From positions 434,001 through 498,000 of the forward strand of contig NZ_CP072866.1 in NCBI RefSeq assembly GCF_017948245.1: a DNA stretch of 64,000 nt. Direction: 5' to 3'. Positions 8,100 through 16,668 of this stretch are shown in pieces. The stretch is from Rhizobium sp. NLR16a (GTDB lineage: Bacteria; Pseudomonadota; Alphaproteobacteria; Rhizobiales; Rhizobiaceae). Made by a program: the position numbers and the translations under genes. The notes under the pieces were generated by a model. It had not been told where the DNA came from, searched no databases, and saw only the letters and a list, made by a program, of their open reading frames with translations. Numbering within the stretch: the first letter of the stretch is position 1; every line of letters starts with the position of its first letter.

Positions 8100-8193
8100 C
8101 GTCCGCGATATGGGTGGCTGCCAGCCTGATCGGCGCGCGGATCATTTAGAGCCATCGAGCGTTCTGCCGAAAGGAACCAATGGGAGACGCAAC

Positions 8194-8706
8194 ATGTTCA
8201 AGGATCAGGCCGCCGCCTTCGGCGCCGAAAATAACCGAGGCGATGCCGCCGCTTCAATGCCGAATGGAGAGGAACCAGCCATCAATCCGGATCTCATTCG
8301 GCGTGAGGGCTTCGCGAGCGAGGCCGAATACCGCGCCTACTTTGCCACATTGGGCAGAGATGTGTCCGCTCCGACCGAAGATCACGTGGGAGAACCGGTG
8401 CGGACCTCCGGGGAACACATCCTGGAAAGCCGGCTGCAGGAATTGAGGTGGGAACTCGAAATTCTGCAGGCTCGTCTTCATGGAATCAGACGCCAGGCCG
8501 CGACCGTTGTCACCGAAAACCTCCGGTGGGCTGATTCCAGCGCCCATGCCCAGCTTGGCGATCAGCCCTGGCTGAAGCTCGCCGGCGCGATGGCGGGTGC
8601 CTTCGTCATCACCAGGGGTTTGAAGCGCCTGCCTTGGGGAACTGTGGCGACAACGGCGCTCCCCCTGGCCGTCGCGGCGATGAACAGAAAGCTCGCTCGG
8701 CGGTGA
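8194..8706 (+). CDS. hypothetical membrane-associated protein, 170 aa
   Basis: The start chosen is the ATG at 8194 (MFKDQAAAFGAENN), preceded by a GGGAGA purine run. The frame extends upstream into the oxidoreductase gene, but that part is out-of-frame coding sequence. The first 80 residues are polar and acidic. Residues about 85-110 (ESRLQELRWELEILQARLHG) form a coiled coil. The C-terminus is weakly hydrophobic (WLKLAGAMAGAFVITRGLKR, then VATTALPLAVAAMNRKLARR) and could anchor the protein in the membrane. The overall plan recalls the DUF883-like protein at 1650. No family is recognised. Confidence 0.6.
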   Translation: MFKDQAAAFGAENNRGDAAASMPNGEEPAINPDLIRREGFASEAEYRAYFATLGRDVSAPTEDHVGEPVRTSGEHILESRLQELRWELEILQARLHGIRRQAATVVTENLRWADSSAHAQLGDQPWLKLAGAMAGAFVITRGLKRLPWGTVATTALPLAVAAMNRKLARR

Positions 8707-8822
8707 TGTGGCAGGCACAGATGGTTCTGCGTGAGATCGCGCGCCGGTTCCTTAATCATGAAGGGACGCCATCATCTCGCCGAAGTGTTCGTGACATCCT
8801 ACCGCTTTAAACGGAGGCGAAC

Positions 8823-9074
8823 ATGGCTGGACATGACGATCGCTACGTCGAGATTACCACGCGTCTTCGCTCGGTACGGTCGTTCTGCGACTTCCTCTCG
8901 CAGGGCGGAACTGTCCGCGTCGCCCTATCGGAGGGCGAACCGTACAAGGATGTTACTGCCGCGCTGCTGGAGCGGAATCGCCGGGAGGCGGAGGCACTCG
9001 CCCGCACGCGCAGGTACCTCTACCCGGAGCTGGCCGACGAAGAGGTGGCGCCGCCGCTCTACAGCCATCACTGA
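8823..9074 (+). CDS. small hypothetical protein, 83 aa
   Basis: The ATG at 8823 has a clear GGAGG seven bases upstream. The protein is soluble and charged, starting MAGHDDRYVEITTRLRSVRS, with a helical middle (TAALLERNRREAEALARTRR) and no signal or membrane segment. It is on the same strand as the membrane-associated protein before it, 116 bases away, and converges on the chemotaxis gene. No family is recognised. The clean ribosome-binding site and codon use support a real gene. Confidence 0.55.
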   Translation: MAGHDDRYVEITTRLRSVRSFCDFLSQGGTVRVALSEGEPYKDVTAALLERNRREAEALARTRRYLYPELADEEVAPPLYSHH

Positions 9075-9223
9075 CGCACCCGCGCGTCGTGACCATCGCG
9101 AGGGTAGGATGGGATGGGCCTAAAGCGCGTCGCGATCTTTCGGATTCGTCTGCCGCGCTTTGCGTCCTTGTGCTTACGCATGTCGTTATTGCAAAACCGC
9201 TGCACACTTTTGCGCGACATGCT

Positions 9224-11728
9224 CTATGCAGCGGCAACCCGGCGTGCCTCCGTTTGATCCAGCTGGAACTGGTCGATCAGCTGCAGGAGCGTTCTGGTCT
9301 CATCGGCAAGTTCCTTCGTCGCCGCGCTGGTTTCCTCGACCATGGCGGCATTCTGCTGCGTCATCTGGTCCATCCTGTTGACGGAAGAATTGACCTCGTG
9401 CAGCGCGTTGTACTGCTCCCGGCTCGAGCGGGCGATGACATCCATCTGCTCGGATGCGGTGACCACTTTTGCGGAAATGCTTTCAAGGACCTCACTCGTT
9501 TCGCGAACGACCCGCGCGCCGTTGGTGATCTCGGCTCGCGAACGTCCGATGAGTTGCTTGATCCGTTGGCCGGCCTCCGCTGAGCGCTGGGCGAGATCGC
9601 GGACTTCCTGGGCCACGACCGCAAAACCTTTGCCGGCCTCGCCGGCGCGGGCCGCTTCGATGCCGGCATTGAGCGCGAGCAGGTTCGTCTGAAAGGCGAT
9701 GTCATCGATAACGCCGATGATCTGCACGATCTCGTTGGAAGCCGCCTCTATCTTGCTCATCGCCTCGATGGCGCTGGCTACCACCTCGGATGAAGAATCG
9801 GCGGTCTTCTTGGTATCCGTGATAATCTCACGGGCATCGTCGGCGCAGGCCGCTGATGAGCGAACCGTCGTTGTAATCTCCTCGATGGCGGCGGCGATCT
9901 CTTCGAGCCCTACGGCCTGCTGTTCCGTGCGCTTCGCGAGGTTGCTGGCGGACAGATCCATCTGACCGGCATTGCCCTCGATCATCCGCGTGTTGGTGCG
10001 AATCTGGTCAATCGTTTCCTGCAGACGAAGCAGCGACGAATTGAAATCGTTACGAAGTTGCTCCAGCCGGCCGAAGAAAGGCGTCGCGATCGTCTGGGAG
10101 ATGTCGCCTCGCGCCAGGCGCCCGAGCCCCTCGGCCAGTGCCGTCACAGCAAAATCGATCTGCTGCTCGACAGCGCGTTTCTCCTCATCATTACGGTGCC
10201 TTTCCTCCTCGGCCCTCGTCCGTTCGATCTCGCTGCGCTCCTCAATCTCGACCTTGGCGATCGCATTGTTCTTGAAGACACCAAGCGCACGAGCCATGTC
10301 GCCGATTTCATCGGCGCGACTTTCGCCGACGATCGACGTTTCCAGCCTGCCGTCCGCCAGTCGCCGCATTGCCGAGGTGATCTGATTGATCGGCCCTTTA
10401 AGCGTCACAGTCAGACCGATGCCGGCTAGAATTGCGATCACCACGCCGAGGATCGTTGTTCCAAGCGACATGGAGTTGGCGTCATCGCGTTCGTCGGCCG
10501 CGTTCTGCCGCTGCATTTCGGCGAAAGCCGTCAGCTGGGACCACATCCGATCCACATCGGCGGCGGCGGCACGGAATTCGTCCTGGCGCTGCGCGCTGAT
10601 GCGGACGAGGTCGGCAGCGGATTTCTGCATCTTGTCCAGCGCCGGCAGAAGCTTCGGTTTGAGATTGTCGAATTGTCTAACGCCGCCGGCATTGGAAACC
10701 AGCATGTCCAGACCTTTTCTGACGGCGGTGATCTCCTGCGAAAGCCGCTGGAGATTGGCGTCCGTCGGGGCCAGCGCCAGCTTCGCCAGGACGATCTGGA
10801 TCACGTAAGCCGAGGTCGTCAGCTTCTGACCATCTCTCTGACTGGTCTTGGCGCGCTCGACCATTTTGGCTGTCTCGGCCGCCTTGTCGGTCACGGCCTT
10901 CAGCCGCCGTGTGGCGACCACCCGCAATTCGGGCAGGCTGCCGACGATCTGGCCAGTTTTATCGCTAAGCGCGGCTGCGCGTTCATCGGTCTGGCCAGAG
11001 GTTTCGACGAGCGGCTTCAGGGAAGCGACGGCGTCGTCGATCGCCTTTTTGGCATCCGGCGCTTCGCCGCCAAGGGCCATTCCCACGATGCGCTGCTGCC
11101 GGGCGAGTTGCTCCATATCCGGCCTGGCAATCGTGCCTGCGGCCTGGGCCTTGTCGTTCAGCAATTGGGCGAAGGACGCGAAGTCCGAAATACGCTGTGC
11201 GTCGGCGAGGGTGTTGCGGGATTCATCTTCCTGCAGGTCGGCGGTACGCTGGAGAGCCTTGGTCCCTTCGACAATATCTGTCTGAGACGATACGACGACG
11301 CTCTGGGCTTTCTGAAGATCGGTGAGCAGCGCTGCCCTGCTCTCCTGAAGCTGCCACAGCAAATCCATGCGGGCTGCAATTCGGTCAATGGAAGAGAGCA
11401 CCTGCTCCAGTTCCTGCTGACCACTATGATCTGCGCTGAGCCGCTCGATGCCGGATTTCAAAAGGCTGCGCTGGTCGGCAAGCCTGGCGTTGACGGCCTC
11501 CCGGTTTTCCTGCGTGGCATTGGCGAGGAACTCGGCCATTGCCGCCGACAGATTGCGAAAGCCGCTCAAGGATTGCAGGACGGAGTTGGAAATATCCATC
11601 CGCCCCTGAAGCAGACTCGATGCATAAAAACCCGTCGCGCCCACGGCCATGATGCTCAAGATGAACGGAATGATGAACAGCATCACCTGCGTCTGGATGC
11701 GAACCCGCGATAACAGCCTTCCCAGCAT
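9224..11728 (-). CDS. methyl-accepting chemotaxis protein
   Basis: The likely start is the ATG at 11728 (MLGRLLSRVRIQTQ), with GGAGGGG upstream. A longer frame to 11962 adds an unlikely N-terminus. The 834-residue receptor has a first membrane helix at about 14-38 and a long helical periplasmic sensor of roughly 380 residues, larger than usual and possibly a two-bundle (HBM-like) module. A second helix (ILGVVIAILAGIGLTVTL) lies near 420-442 and a HAMP domain at about 443-495. The C-terminal signalling domain has the hairpin tip GKGFAVVAQEVRDLAQRSAE near residue 695, which binds CheA/CheW. No CheR-binding pentapeptide is seen at the C-terminus. The ligand is unknown. No che genes lie in the window, so it must work with a system elsewhere. 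Confidence 0.9.
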   Translation of the reverse strand: MLGRLLSRVRIQTQVMLFIIPFILSIMAVGATGFYASSLLQGRMDISNSVLQSLSGFRNLSAAMAEFLANATQENREAVNARLADQRSLLKSGIERLSADHSGQQELEQVLSSIDRIAARMDLLWQLQESRAALLTDLQKAQSVVVSSQTDIVEGTKALQRTADLQEDESRNTLADAQRISDFASFAQLLNDKAQAAGTIARPDMEQLARQQRIVGMALGGEAPDAKKAIDDAVASLKPLVETSGQTDERAAALSDKTGQIVGSLPELRVVATRRLKAVTDKAAETAKMVERAKTSQRDGQKLTTSAYVIQIVLAKLALAPTDANLQRLSQEITAVRKGLDMLVSNAGGVRQFDNLKPKLLPALDKMQKSAADLVRISAQRQDEFRAAAADVDRMWSQLTAFAEMQRQNAADERDDANSMSLGTTILGVVIAILAGIGLTVTLKGPINQITSAMRRLADGRLETSIVGESRADEIGDMARALGVFKNNAIAKVEIEERSEIERTRAEEERHRNDEEKRAVEQQIDFAVTALAEGLGRLARGDISQTIATPFFGRLEQLRNDFNSSLLRLQETIDQIRTNTRMIEGNAGQMDLSASNLAKRTEQQAVGLEEIAAAIEEITTTVRSSAACADDAREIITDTKKTADSSSEVVASAIEAMSKIEAASNEIVQIIGVIDDIAFQTNLLALNAGIEAARAGEAGKGFAVVAQEVRDLAQRSAEAGQRIKQLIGRSRAEITNGARVVRETSEVLESISAKVVTASEQMDVIARSSREQYNALHEVNSSVNRMDQMTQQNAAMVEETSAATKELADETRTLLQLIDQFQLDQTEARRVAAA

Positions 11729-11939
11729 CAAACCCCTCCACCCCTGCAGGAAACAGCCGATCTCGAGTGAAGGTCCCGATCCGCTCGAATCGACTCTATC
11801 CGTCTCCGTCCCGACACCTATGGGATCGCGGAATGAATATTTCATAACGCCTAATTCGTGAAATATTCGTTTCAATGTCGCTATGGGTGAACGTTGAATG
11901 CCGTTTTCTGCCGGAGACTCCACCGCCGCTGGCGAATGA

Positions 11940-12668
11940 TCAGGCGAAACTGATTTCTGCAAGAAGAGGGAGGTGGTCGGAGGCGACCCTCGTCAGCCGG
12001 CTTTGGAGCACTATTGCCCGTTGGACGACCAGGTCTTCGGTGACGAAGATGTGGTCGAGACGCATCAGCGGATAGCGGGAGGGGAAGGTCGCTCTCGGCG
12101 CATCGCTGCCTGCGAGCTGGGCGTCGGTCAATGAGCGCGCGGCAAGCCGGTAAGTCGCCGATGACGGAATGGCGTTGAAATCGCCGCAGAGAATGCTTGG
12201 AACCGGTTCGTCCGACGGACCGCGCAGCCAGCCGGAATTCAAGAGCGTCGTCATCTGCCGAATGCGCTCGCGCCCTCGAAGGCCGAGATGAGTATTGACA
12301 ACGAGCAACTTCCTGTCGCCGAGCAATATTTCGACGGACAACGCGCCCCTCGCTTCGCCGATGGAGGGCAGCGGACCGGCCTTGACCGCGCCGGTTGGCA
12401 ACGCGGTGATGATTGCATCGCCATATTGCTCCTCGGCAATCGACAGCGCAGGGTGAAAATGAGCCTGCATCTTTAGAAGGGAAGCGATTGCATGGGCCTG
12501 GTCGACGCCGCCGGTCCTGCGCCTGAGGACGTCGACCTCCTGCAGGGCGACAATGTCGGCTTCAGCCTCGGCGATGACCGAAGCGATCCGCCCGGGGTCG
12601 AGCTTCCGGTCGTTGCCGATGCAGCTGTGAACGTTATAAGTTAGGAGTTTGATCGATCTATCCGGCAT
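11940..12668 (-). CDS. endonuclease/exonuclease/phosphatase (EEP) family protein
   Basis: The start chosen is the ATG at 12668 (MPDRSIKLLTYNVHSCIG), giving 242 residues. Upstream in-frame codons overlap the promoter region. EEP motifs are present in order: LTYNVHSC, ADIVALQEVD (metal-binding Glu), NTHLGLRGRER, LCGDFNAIPSS and the closing RLDHIFVTED and ASDHLPLLAEI (catalytic His). It matches the E. coli YbhP type, which accompanies YbhN and the cardiolipin synthase ClsB/YbhO, as here. The substrate is not established. A phosphodiester in lipid or nucleotide metabolism is plausible. It is divergent from the YbhN gene across overlapping stress-type promoters. Confidence 0.85.
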   Translation of the reverse strand: MPDRSIKLLTYNVHSCIGNDRKLDPGRIASVIAEAEADIVALQEVDVLRRRTGGVDQAHAIASLLKMQAHFHPALSIAEEQYGDAIITALPTGAVKAGPLPSIGEARGALSVEILLGDRKLLVVNTHLGLRGRERIRQMTTLLNSGWLRGPSDEPVPSILCGDFNAIPSSATYRLAARSLTDAQLAGSDAPRATFPSRYPLMRLDHIFVTEDLVVQRAIVLQSRLTRVASDHLPLLAEISFA

Positions 12669-12721
12669 AGGTCCGCTGAAGCTGATCTCCCCTCGAGAGA
12701 CGGGACTCGTTCTCCCCCAGG

Positions 12722-12748
12722 GGAACACAGAACTCTTTTGATCGTTCC
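12722..12748. promoter_or_regulatory. overlapping divergent EcfG/RpoE2-type promoters
   Basis: On the plus strand GGAAC (12722-12726), 16 bases and CGTT (12743-12746) form a perfect general-stress promoter for the YbhN gene. On the minus strand GGAAC (12744-12748), 16 bases and TGTT (12724-12727) form a one-mismatch promoter facing the EEP gene. The -35 of each covers the -10 of the other, so both promoters occupy one 27-base segment. Confidence 0.65.
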
Positions 12749-12792
12749 AAATGATCGAGCCGTGGGGCTCGCACTTCGGAAACGGACAATCG

Positions 12793-13752
12793 ATGAATCT
12801 GAAAACCATAATCTGGAATGGACTGCTCGTTGCCGCCCTTTGCGTCGCGGGCTTTCTTCTCTATCGGATTTTCCGCCAGTACAGCCTGGAGCAGATCGTC
12901 CAATCGGTCCGCGGCATACCGTTTGCGACCTTCGCCACCGCGTTGCTCTTCGCGGCGGCATCGTATCTATGCCTCAGCTGTTTCGACTTGCTGGCGATCC
13001 GTTCCCTTGGCAAATCCCTGTCTTACCGGAGGGTCTTGCTCGCCTCATTCATCAGCCTTTCGCTCGGTCACAATATTGGCTTTGCAGGTCTGAGTAGCGG
13101 CGCCTTCCGCTATCGTTATTATTCCCGCTGGGGACTGACGACGGAGGACGTGGCGAAGATCATCCTGTTCTGCGGTGTCACAGTGGGGCTCGGCCTCATC
13201 ACGCTCGGCGGCCTTGCCCTGATCGTCAATCCCGCTGACGCGGCACGTCTGCTGCGTCTCGATGCGGCAAGCACCCGGGTGTTCGGGCTGCTGGCTCTGA
13301 CCGTGCCGGCCGTCTACGCGGGGTTGGCGTTCTTCATCCGCGGCAAGCTGCGGCTGTGGCGGTGGTCGTTTCAACTGCCGCGCTTTCCGATCGCGGTGGC
13401 GCAGGTAGGCGTTGGGACGATCAACTTCATGCTGGTGTCCGCCTGCCTGCACCAGATGCTCGCGACCTTCGGCGACGTTGCCTTCTTCCGCTCCGTCACG
13501 GCTTACGTGCTCGCCAATTCGGCGATCCTGGCAACCCATGTCCCCGGCGGCCTCGGCGTGCTGGAGGCGACCGTCTCCTACGCCGTGCCGCAGCAGGCCT
13601 CGATCGGCGCGCTGATCGCTTTCCGCTGCGCTTATTTCTTCATCCCGCTGACGCTGGGCACGACACTTCTCCTCATCAGCGAATTCATCTTCCGGCGGTC
13701 ACGCAGTGCGGGCGAACAGGCGGAGGAGCGCGCCGAGGCCCAGTCGGTGTAG
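12793..13752 (+). CDS. YbhN/UPF0104-family integral membrane protein
   Basis: The ATG at 12793 gives 319 residues with about eight hydrophobic segments, the first at residues 7-25 (WNGLLVAALCVAGFLLYRIF). Family signatures are GHNIGFAGLSSGAFRYRYYS near residue 95 and HVPGGLGVLEATV near residue 250. The fold is that of the lysylphosphatidylglycerol synthase membrane domain (PF03706), without the soluble aminoacyl-transferase part. It may therefore move or handle a lipid. The neighbours, an EEP protein and a phospholipase D enzyme, reproduce the E. coli ybhP-ybhN-ybhO set. Its 3' end overlaps the convergent phospholipase D gene by 54 bases. Confidence 0.85.
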   Translation: MNLKTIIWNGLLVAALCVAGFLLYRIFRQYSLEQIVQSVRGIPFATFATALLFAAASYLCLSCFDLLAIRSLGKSLSYRRVLLASFISLSLGHNIGFAGLSSGAFRYRYYSRWGLTTEDVAKIILFCGVTVGLGLITLGGLALIVNPADAARLLRLDAASTRVFGLLALTVPAVYAGLAFFIRGKLRLWRWSFQLPRFPIAVAQVGVGTINFMLVSACLHQMLATFGDVAFFRSVTAYVLANSAILATHVPGGLGVLEATVSYAVPQQASIGALIAFRCAYFFIPLTLGTTLLLISEFIFRRSRSAGEQAEERAEAQSV

Positions 13753-15234
13753 GAGCAGAAAGGGCCGGCTGGGGTCGACGATCGCCGTACCTGTGATCGG
13801 CGAGACTTTGCCTGACAGTTCGACGGCAAATTCCCTGAGGCCGCGAGCCCCCCGGTTTAGCGCGTCGATCGCCTCGATCATCGAACCGCGTTGCGCGTAG
13901 GCAGCCGCGAAAGCCTCGGGAGCCGCTCCGAGATATTCCGCGAGAAGCCGATTGTACAGCTCCGCGATCGCGCGGCGATGCTCGCCGGTTTCAGCCTCGA
14001 ACAGCAGATCGCATTCTGAATCAAGCCCTTCCGAGCGATTGTTGAGATTGGAAGAGCCGATGCGGACCAGTTCGTCGTCGGCGATTATCAATTTCGAATG
14101 GATGAGCACCTCAACCTCGCTGTCTGCCTGCACCGACTGCCCGGGCGTCTCAGGCCCGGGCACTTTCGGCCCGGGCACGACGGGGTAACAGACCCGCAGG
14201 CGGTTGGCGCGATCGGCGCGTTTGAGGCGGCGGATGACACGGTCGCGATTGCTGCCCATGACGAGCTTTTCGATCAGCCCGTGAGAACTGCGCGTGCAGA
14301 TGACGACCACCTCGGGCCCGTCCTCCTCGTGCAACCGTGCGGCAATGGCGTCGGCGACGCGGAAGGAGGCGAGATATTGCGCCTCGATATAGAGTTGACG
14401 CCGCGCTCGGGCGATGATCTCCAGGGTCGATGCGATGCCGTCGCCGATACCGGTGCGCCAGGTGGTTTCCGGCTCCGTGAGGGCGAAACCGACCGGGATG
14501 TCTTGCAGCGATATCGAGAGATCGTCTGGCCAGGCGAAGGACAGGCTGCCGGCAAGTGGCAGATGCTTTTCGCCGGTGGCGTTTTCCCAGCGCCGCCTGG
14601 CGATATCGCCGATCAGCCGGGCGGCCTCGCCCGTAACCATCGCCTGCACGTCGTGCAGCGGATCGTAGGGGGCACCGTCGGGGTCGCGCCGCAGCTTGTC
14701 CTTGGCGTGATGGCGCCTGGTATCCCACCGCCGCGACGTCATGTCTATACCGCCGATGAAGGCGACCGCGTCGTCGATGCAGACGAGTTTCTGATGATGA
14801 CAGCCGCGCAACGCGTACTGAAGATCGAAACGCAGATCGATCCTGGCATTCTTGGGGAAATTCTTCTTCCGAAGTAGATCTATCGATTTGTCCGAGTAGA
14901 TCGGCCCGAGCGCCCAAATAAGAATGCGTATTTCGAGTTCGGGATTTTCCGCCGCCAGCGCATGCAGCAGGTCCGCCAAGGTTTCGTCCGACTTCTCGGG
15001 CTCCAATCGAATATTGGGATGGAAGTCCCATCCGATAATCCACACATTGCGGCGGGCCTGCCGCAACGCCCTTGAAACTTCGGCAAAATATTTGTTGCCG
15101 TTGATTAGAAAGGCGGCTTTTTCCGCGCGTCCCTGGAGCCGAAATGCCGCACTCCCCTCTTTTTCGCCTCCCCGATGTTGCGCTTTTGTTCGGCTCAGGT
15201 AGGGTTGATCGGAAATGGTTTCGAATGCGGTCAT
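13699..15234 (-). CDS. phospholipase D/cardiolipin synthase family protein
   Basis: The start chosen is the ATG at 15234 (MTAFETISDQPYLS), with GAGG upstream. A TTG 30 bases earlier is the alternative. The 511-residue protein has two HKD motifs: HHQKLVCIDDAVAFIGG near residue 160 and HSKLIIADDELVRIGSSN near residue 390. These form the shared active site of phospholipase D-type phosphatidyltransferases. Length and order fit ClsB/YbhO-type or PLD-like enzymes. No N-terminal membrane helices are seen, unlike ClsA. The final 60 residues carry a hydrophobic tail (PFLLLHRLGLGALLRLF). It probably makes or remodels cardiolipin or a related lipid. A perfect stress-type promoter lies directly upstream at 15264-15288. 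Confidence 0.87.
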   Translation of the reverse strand: MTAFETISDQPYLSRTKAQHRGGEKEGSAAFRLQGRAEKAAFLINGNKYFAEVSRALRQARRNVWIIGWDFHPNIRLEPEKSDETLADLLHALAAENPELEIRILIWALGPIYSDKSIDLLRKKNFPKNARIDLRFDLQYALRGCHHQKLVCIDDAVAFIGGIDMTSRRWDTRRHHAKDKLRRDPDGAPYDPLHDVQAMVTGEAARLIGDIARRRWENATGEKHLPLAGSLSFAWPDDLSISLQDIPVGFALTEPETTWRTGIGDGIASTLEIIARARRQLYIEAQYLASFRVADAIAARLHEEDGPEVVVICTRSSHGLIEKLVMGSNRDRVIRRLKRADRANRLRVCYPVVPGPKVPGPETPGQSVQADSEVEVLIHSKLIIADDELVRIGSSNLNNRSEGLDSECDLLFEAETGEHRRAIAELYNRLLAEYLGAAPEAFAAAYAQRGSMIEAIDALNRGARGLREFAVELSGKVSPITGTAIVDPSRPFLLLHRLGLGALLRLFARTA

Positions 15235-15263
15235 GTTTGCCTCGGCCGTTTTGACTGAAAACA

Positions 15264-15288
15264 AACGCCTGGAAATTCACCGGGTTCC
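15264..15288 (-). promoter_or_regulatory. EcfG/RpoE2-type general stress promoter
   Basis: On the minus strand GGAAC (15284-15288) and CGTT (15264-15267) are exactly 16 bases apart, a perfect match to the stress sigma consensus. The leader to the phospholipase D start at 15234 would be about 25 bases. A TTG start at 15264 would lie on the promoter itself, which also favours the ATG at 15234. Confidence 0.65.
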
Positions 15289-15342
15289 CGATCCCGGCCG
15301 TCGCCGCACAGCGGGTCGAACAGCGAGGATATAGGAAACGAG

Positions 15343-16593
15343 ATGTCACAGCGGGCAGGCAGCGCCGATCTTCCCCTTCACGGGGGACGTGTGCCGCATT
15401 GGCTCGGCGACAGGATGACCCGGTTGGGAACGCTGATCACCGAGGCGATCGTTCATCACTACGGCCGCGACGAATTTCTGCGCCGGCTTGCCCACCCTTT
15501 CTGGTTCCAGTCCTTCGGCGCGGTCATGGGCATGGATTGGCATTCCTCCGGCATTACGACAAGTGTTCTCGGTGCGTTGAAGCGCGGGCTGAAGCCGCGC
15601 GCCGGCGAGCTCGGCCTGCATGTCTGCGGCGGCCGAGGCGCGCATTCGCGCAAGACCCCGCAAGAGCTGGTCTCGATCGGCGAGCGCGTCGGCCTCGACG
15701 GGGAGGGGCTGGCGACGACGAGCCGGCTCATCGCCAAGGTCGACAGCGCCGCGCTGCAGGACGGCTTCGACCTTTATCTGCACGGCTTCATCGTCGCCGA
15801 TGACGGTCATTGGGTGGTGGTGCAGCAGGGCATGAATGGCGACCGGCGGCAGGCCCGGCGTTATCACTGGCTCTCCGAAGGACTCGAAAGTTTCGTCGAC
15901 TCGCCGCATGCGGCAATTGAAGGCAGAAGTCAGGGCGAAATTGTCAATCTCGCCGATAAACGCGCCGAGCGCTCACGGCGTGGTCAGCTCGACCTCTTGG
16001 CAACGCTCGGCCCCGACAGGATCATCCGTGAGGCGGCCGCGCTGATGCGTGCGGAGGAGCCGGCGCCCGAACCTGCCGAACAGCCGATGCTGCCGCATTT
16101 GGTCATGCCCACTCATCATGATGTCCGCGAGAGCGATGTCCACATGCGGCGCCTGCATGGAAATCTGGCGGCTGCGGCGGACCGCGGACCGGTGGACTTT
16201 CAGGAGTTGCTCCTCGTTCCAGGTGTCGGCGCCCGCACGGTGAAGGCGCTGGCGATGGTGGCGGAAGTGGTACACGGCGCGCCCTGCCGTTTTTCTGACC
16301 CGGCACGCTTCTCCATCGCCCACGGCGGCAAGGATCGACATCCCTTCCCGGTGCCGCTCAAGGTCTATGACGAAACGATCGACGTGATGAAATCGGCGGT
16401 GCGCAAGGGCAGGCTCGGGCGCGAGGAGGAACTGCAGGCGCTGAAGCGCCTGGACGATCAATCCCGGCAGATGGAACGCTATGTCACGGGTCCCGATCTC
16501 AAGGAGATCATCGCCGGCGAATTCCGCCAATCCGCCGATTTCGGCGGCCGCAGCGTCTTCGGCTGGGAGCCGCCGCCCGGGGATGAGGATTAG
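15343..16593 (+). CDS. DUF763 domain-containing protein
   Basis: This 416-residue soluble protein matches DUF763. It starts RAGSADLPLHGGRVPHWLGD, then FWFQSFGAVMGMDWHSSGIT, VCGGRGAHSRKTPQEL and LYLHGFIVADDGHWVVVQQG, followed by VDFQELLLVPGVGARTVKAL. The last part reads as a helix-hairpin-helix (PGVGARTVKALA), suggesting contact with DNA. DUF763 is spread through archaea and some bacteria without an agreed function. A nuclease or DNA-binding role has been suggested from its motifs but is not shown here. It is divergent from the phospholipase D gene, whose stress promoter lies in the shared 108-base gap. The length is normal for the family and nothing appears broken. Confidence 0.88.
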   Translation: MSQRAGSADLPLHGGRVPHWLGDRMTRLGTLITEAIVHHYGRDEFLRRLAHPFWFQSFGAVMGMDWHSSGITTSVLGALKRGLKPRAGELGLHVCGGRGAHSRKTPQELVSIGERVGLDGEGLATTSRLIAKVDSAALQDGFDLYLHGFIVADDGHWVVVQQGMNGDRRQARRYHWLSEGLESFVDSPHAAIEGRSQGEIVNLADKRAERSRRGQLDLLATLGPDRIIREAAALMRAEEPAPEPAEQPMLPHLVMPTHHDVRESDVHMRRLHGNLAAAADRGPVDFQELLLVPGVGARTVKALAMVAEVVHGAPCRFSDPARFSIAHGGKDRHPFPVPLKVYDETIDVMKSAVRKGRLGREEELQALKRLDDQSRQMERYVTGPDLKEIIAGEFRQSADFGGRSVFGWEPPPGDED

Positions 16594-16668
16594 GCCATGA
16601 CGGCGAATGTGTCAGCCATTTCGGGCGGCATCGTGCCATCGATTCGGAGTTTCAGGCCGATGCGCTGT

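Noticed and set aside
9224..11713. Several plus-strand open frames opposite the chemotaxis gene
   Set aside because: The receptor motifs on the minus strand are unambiguous.
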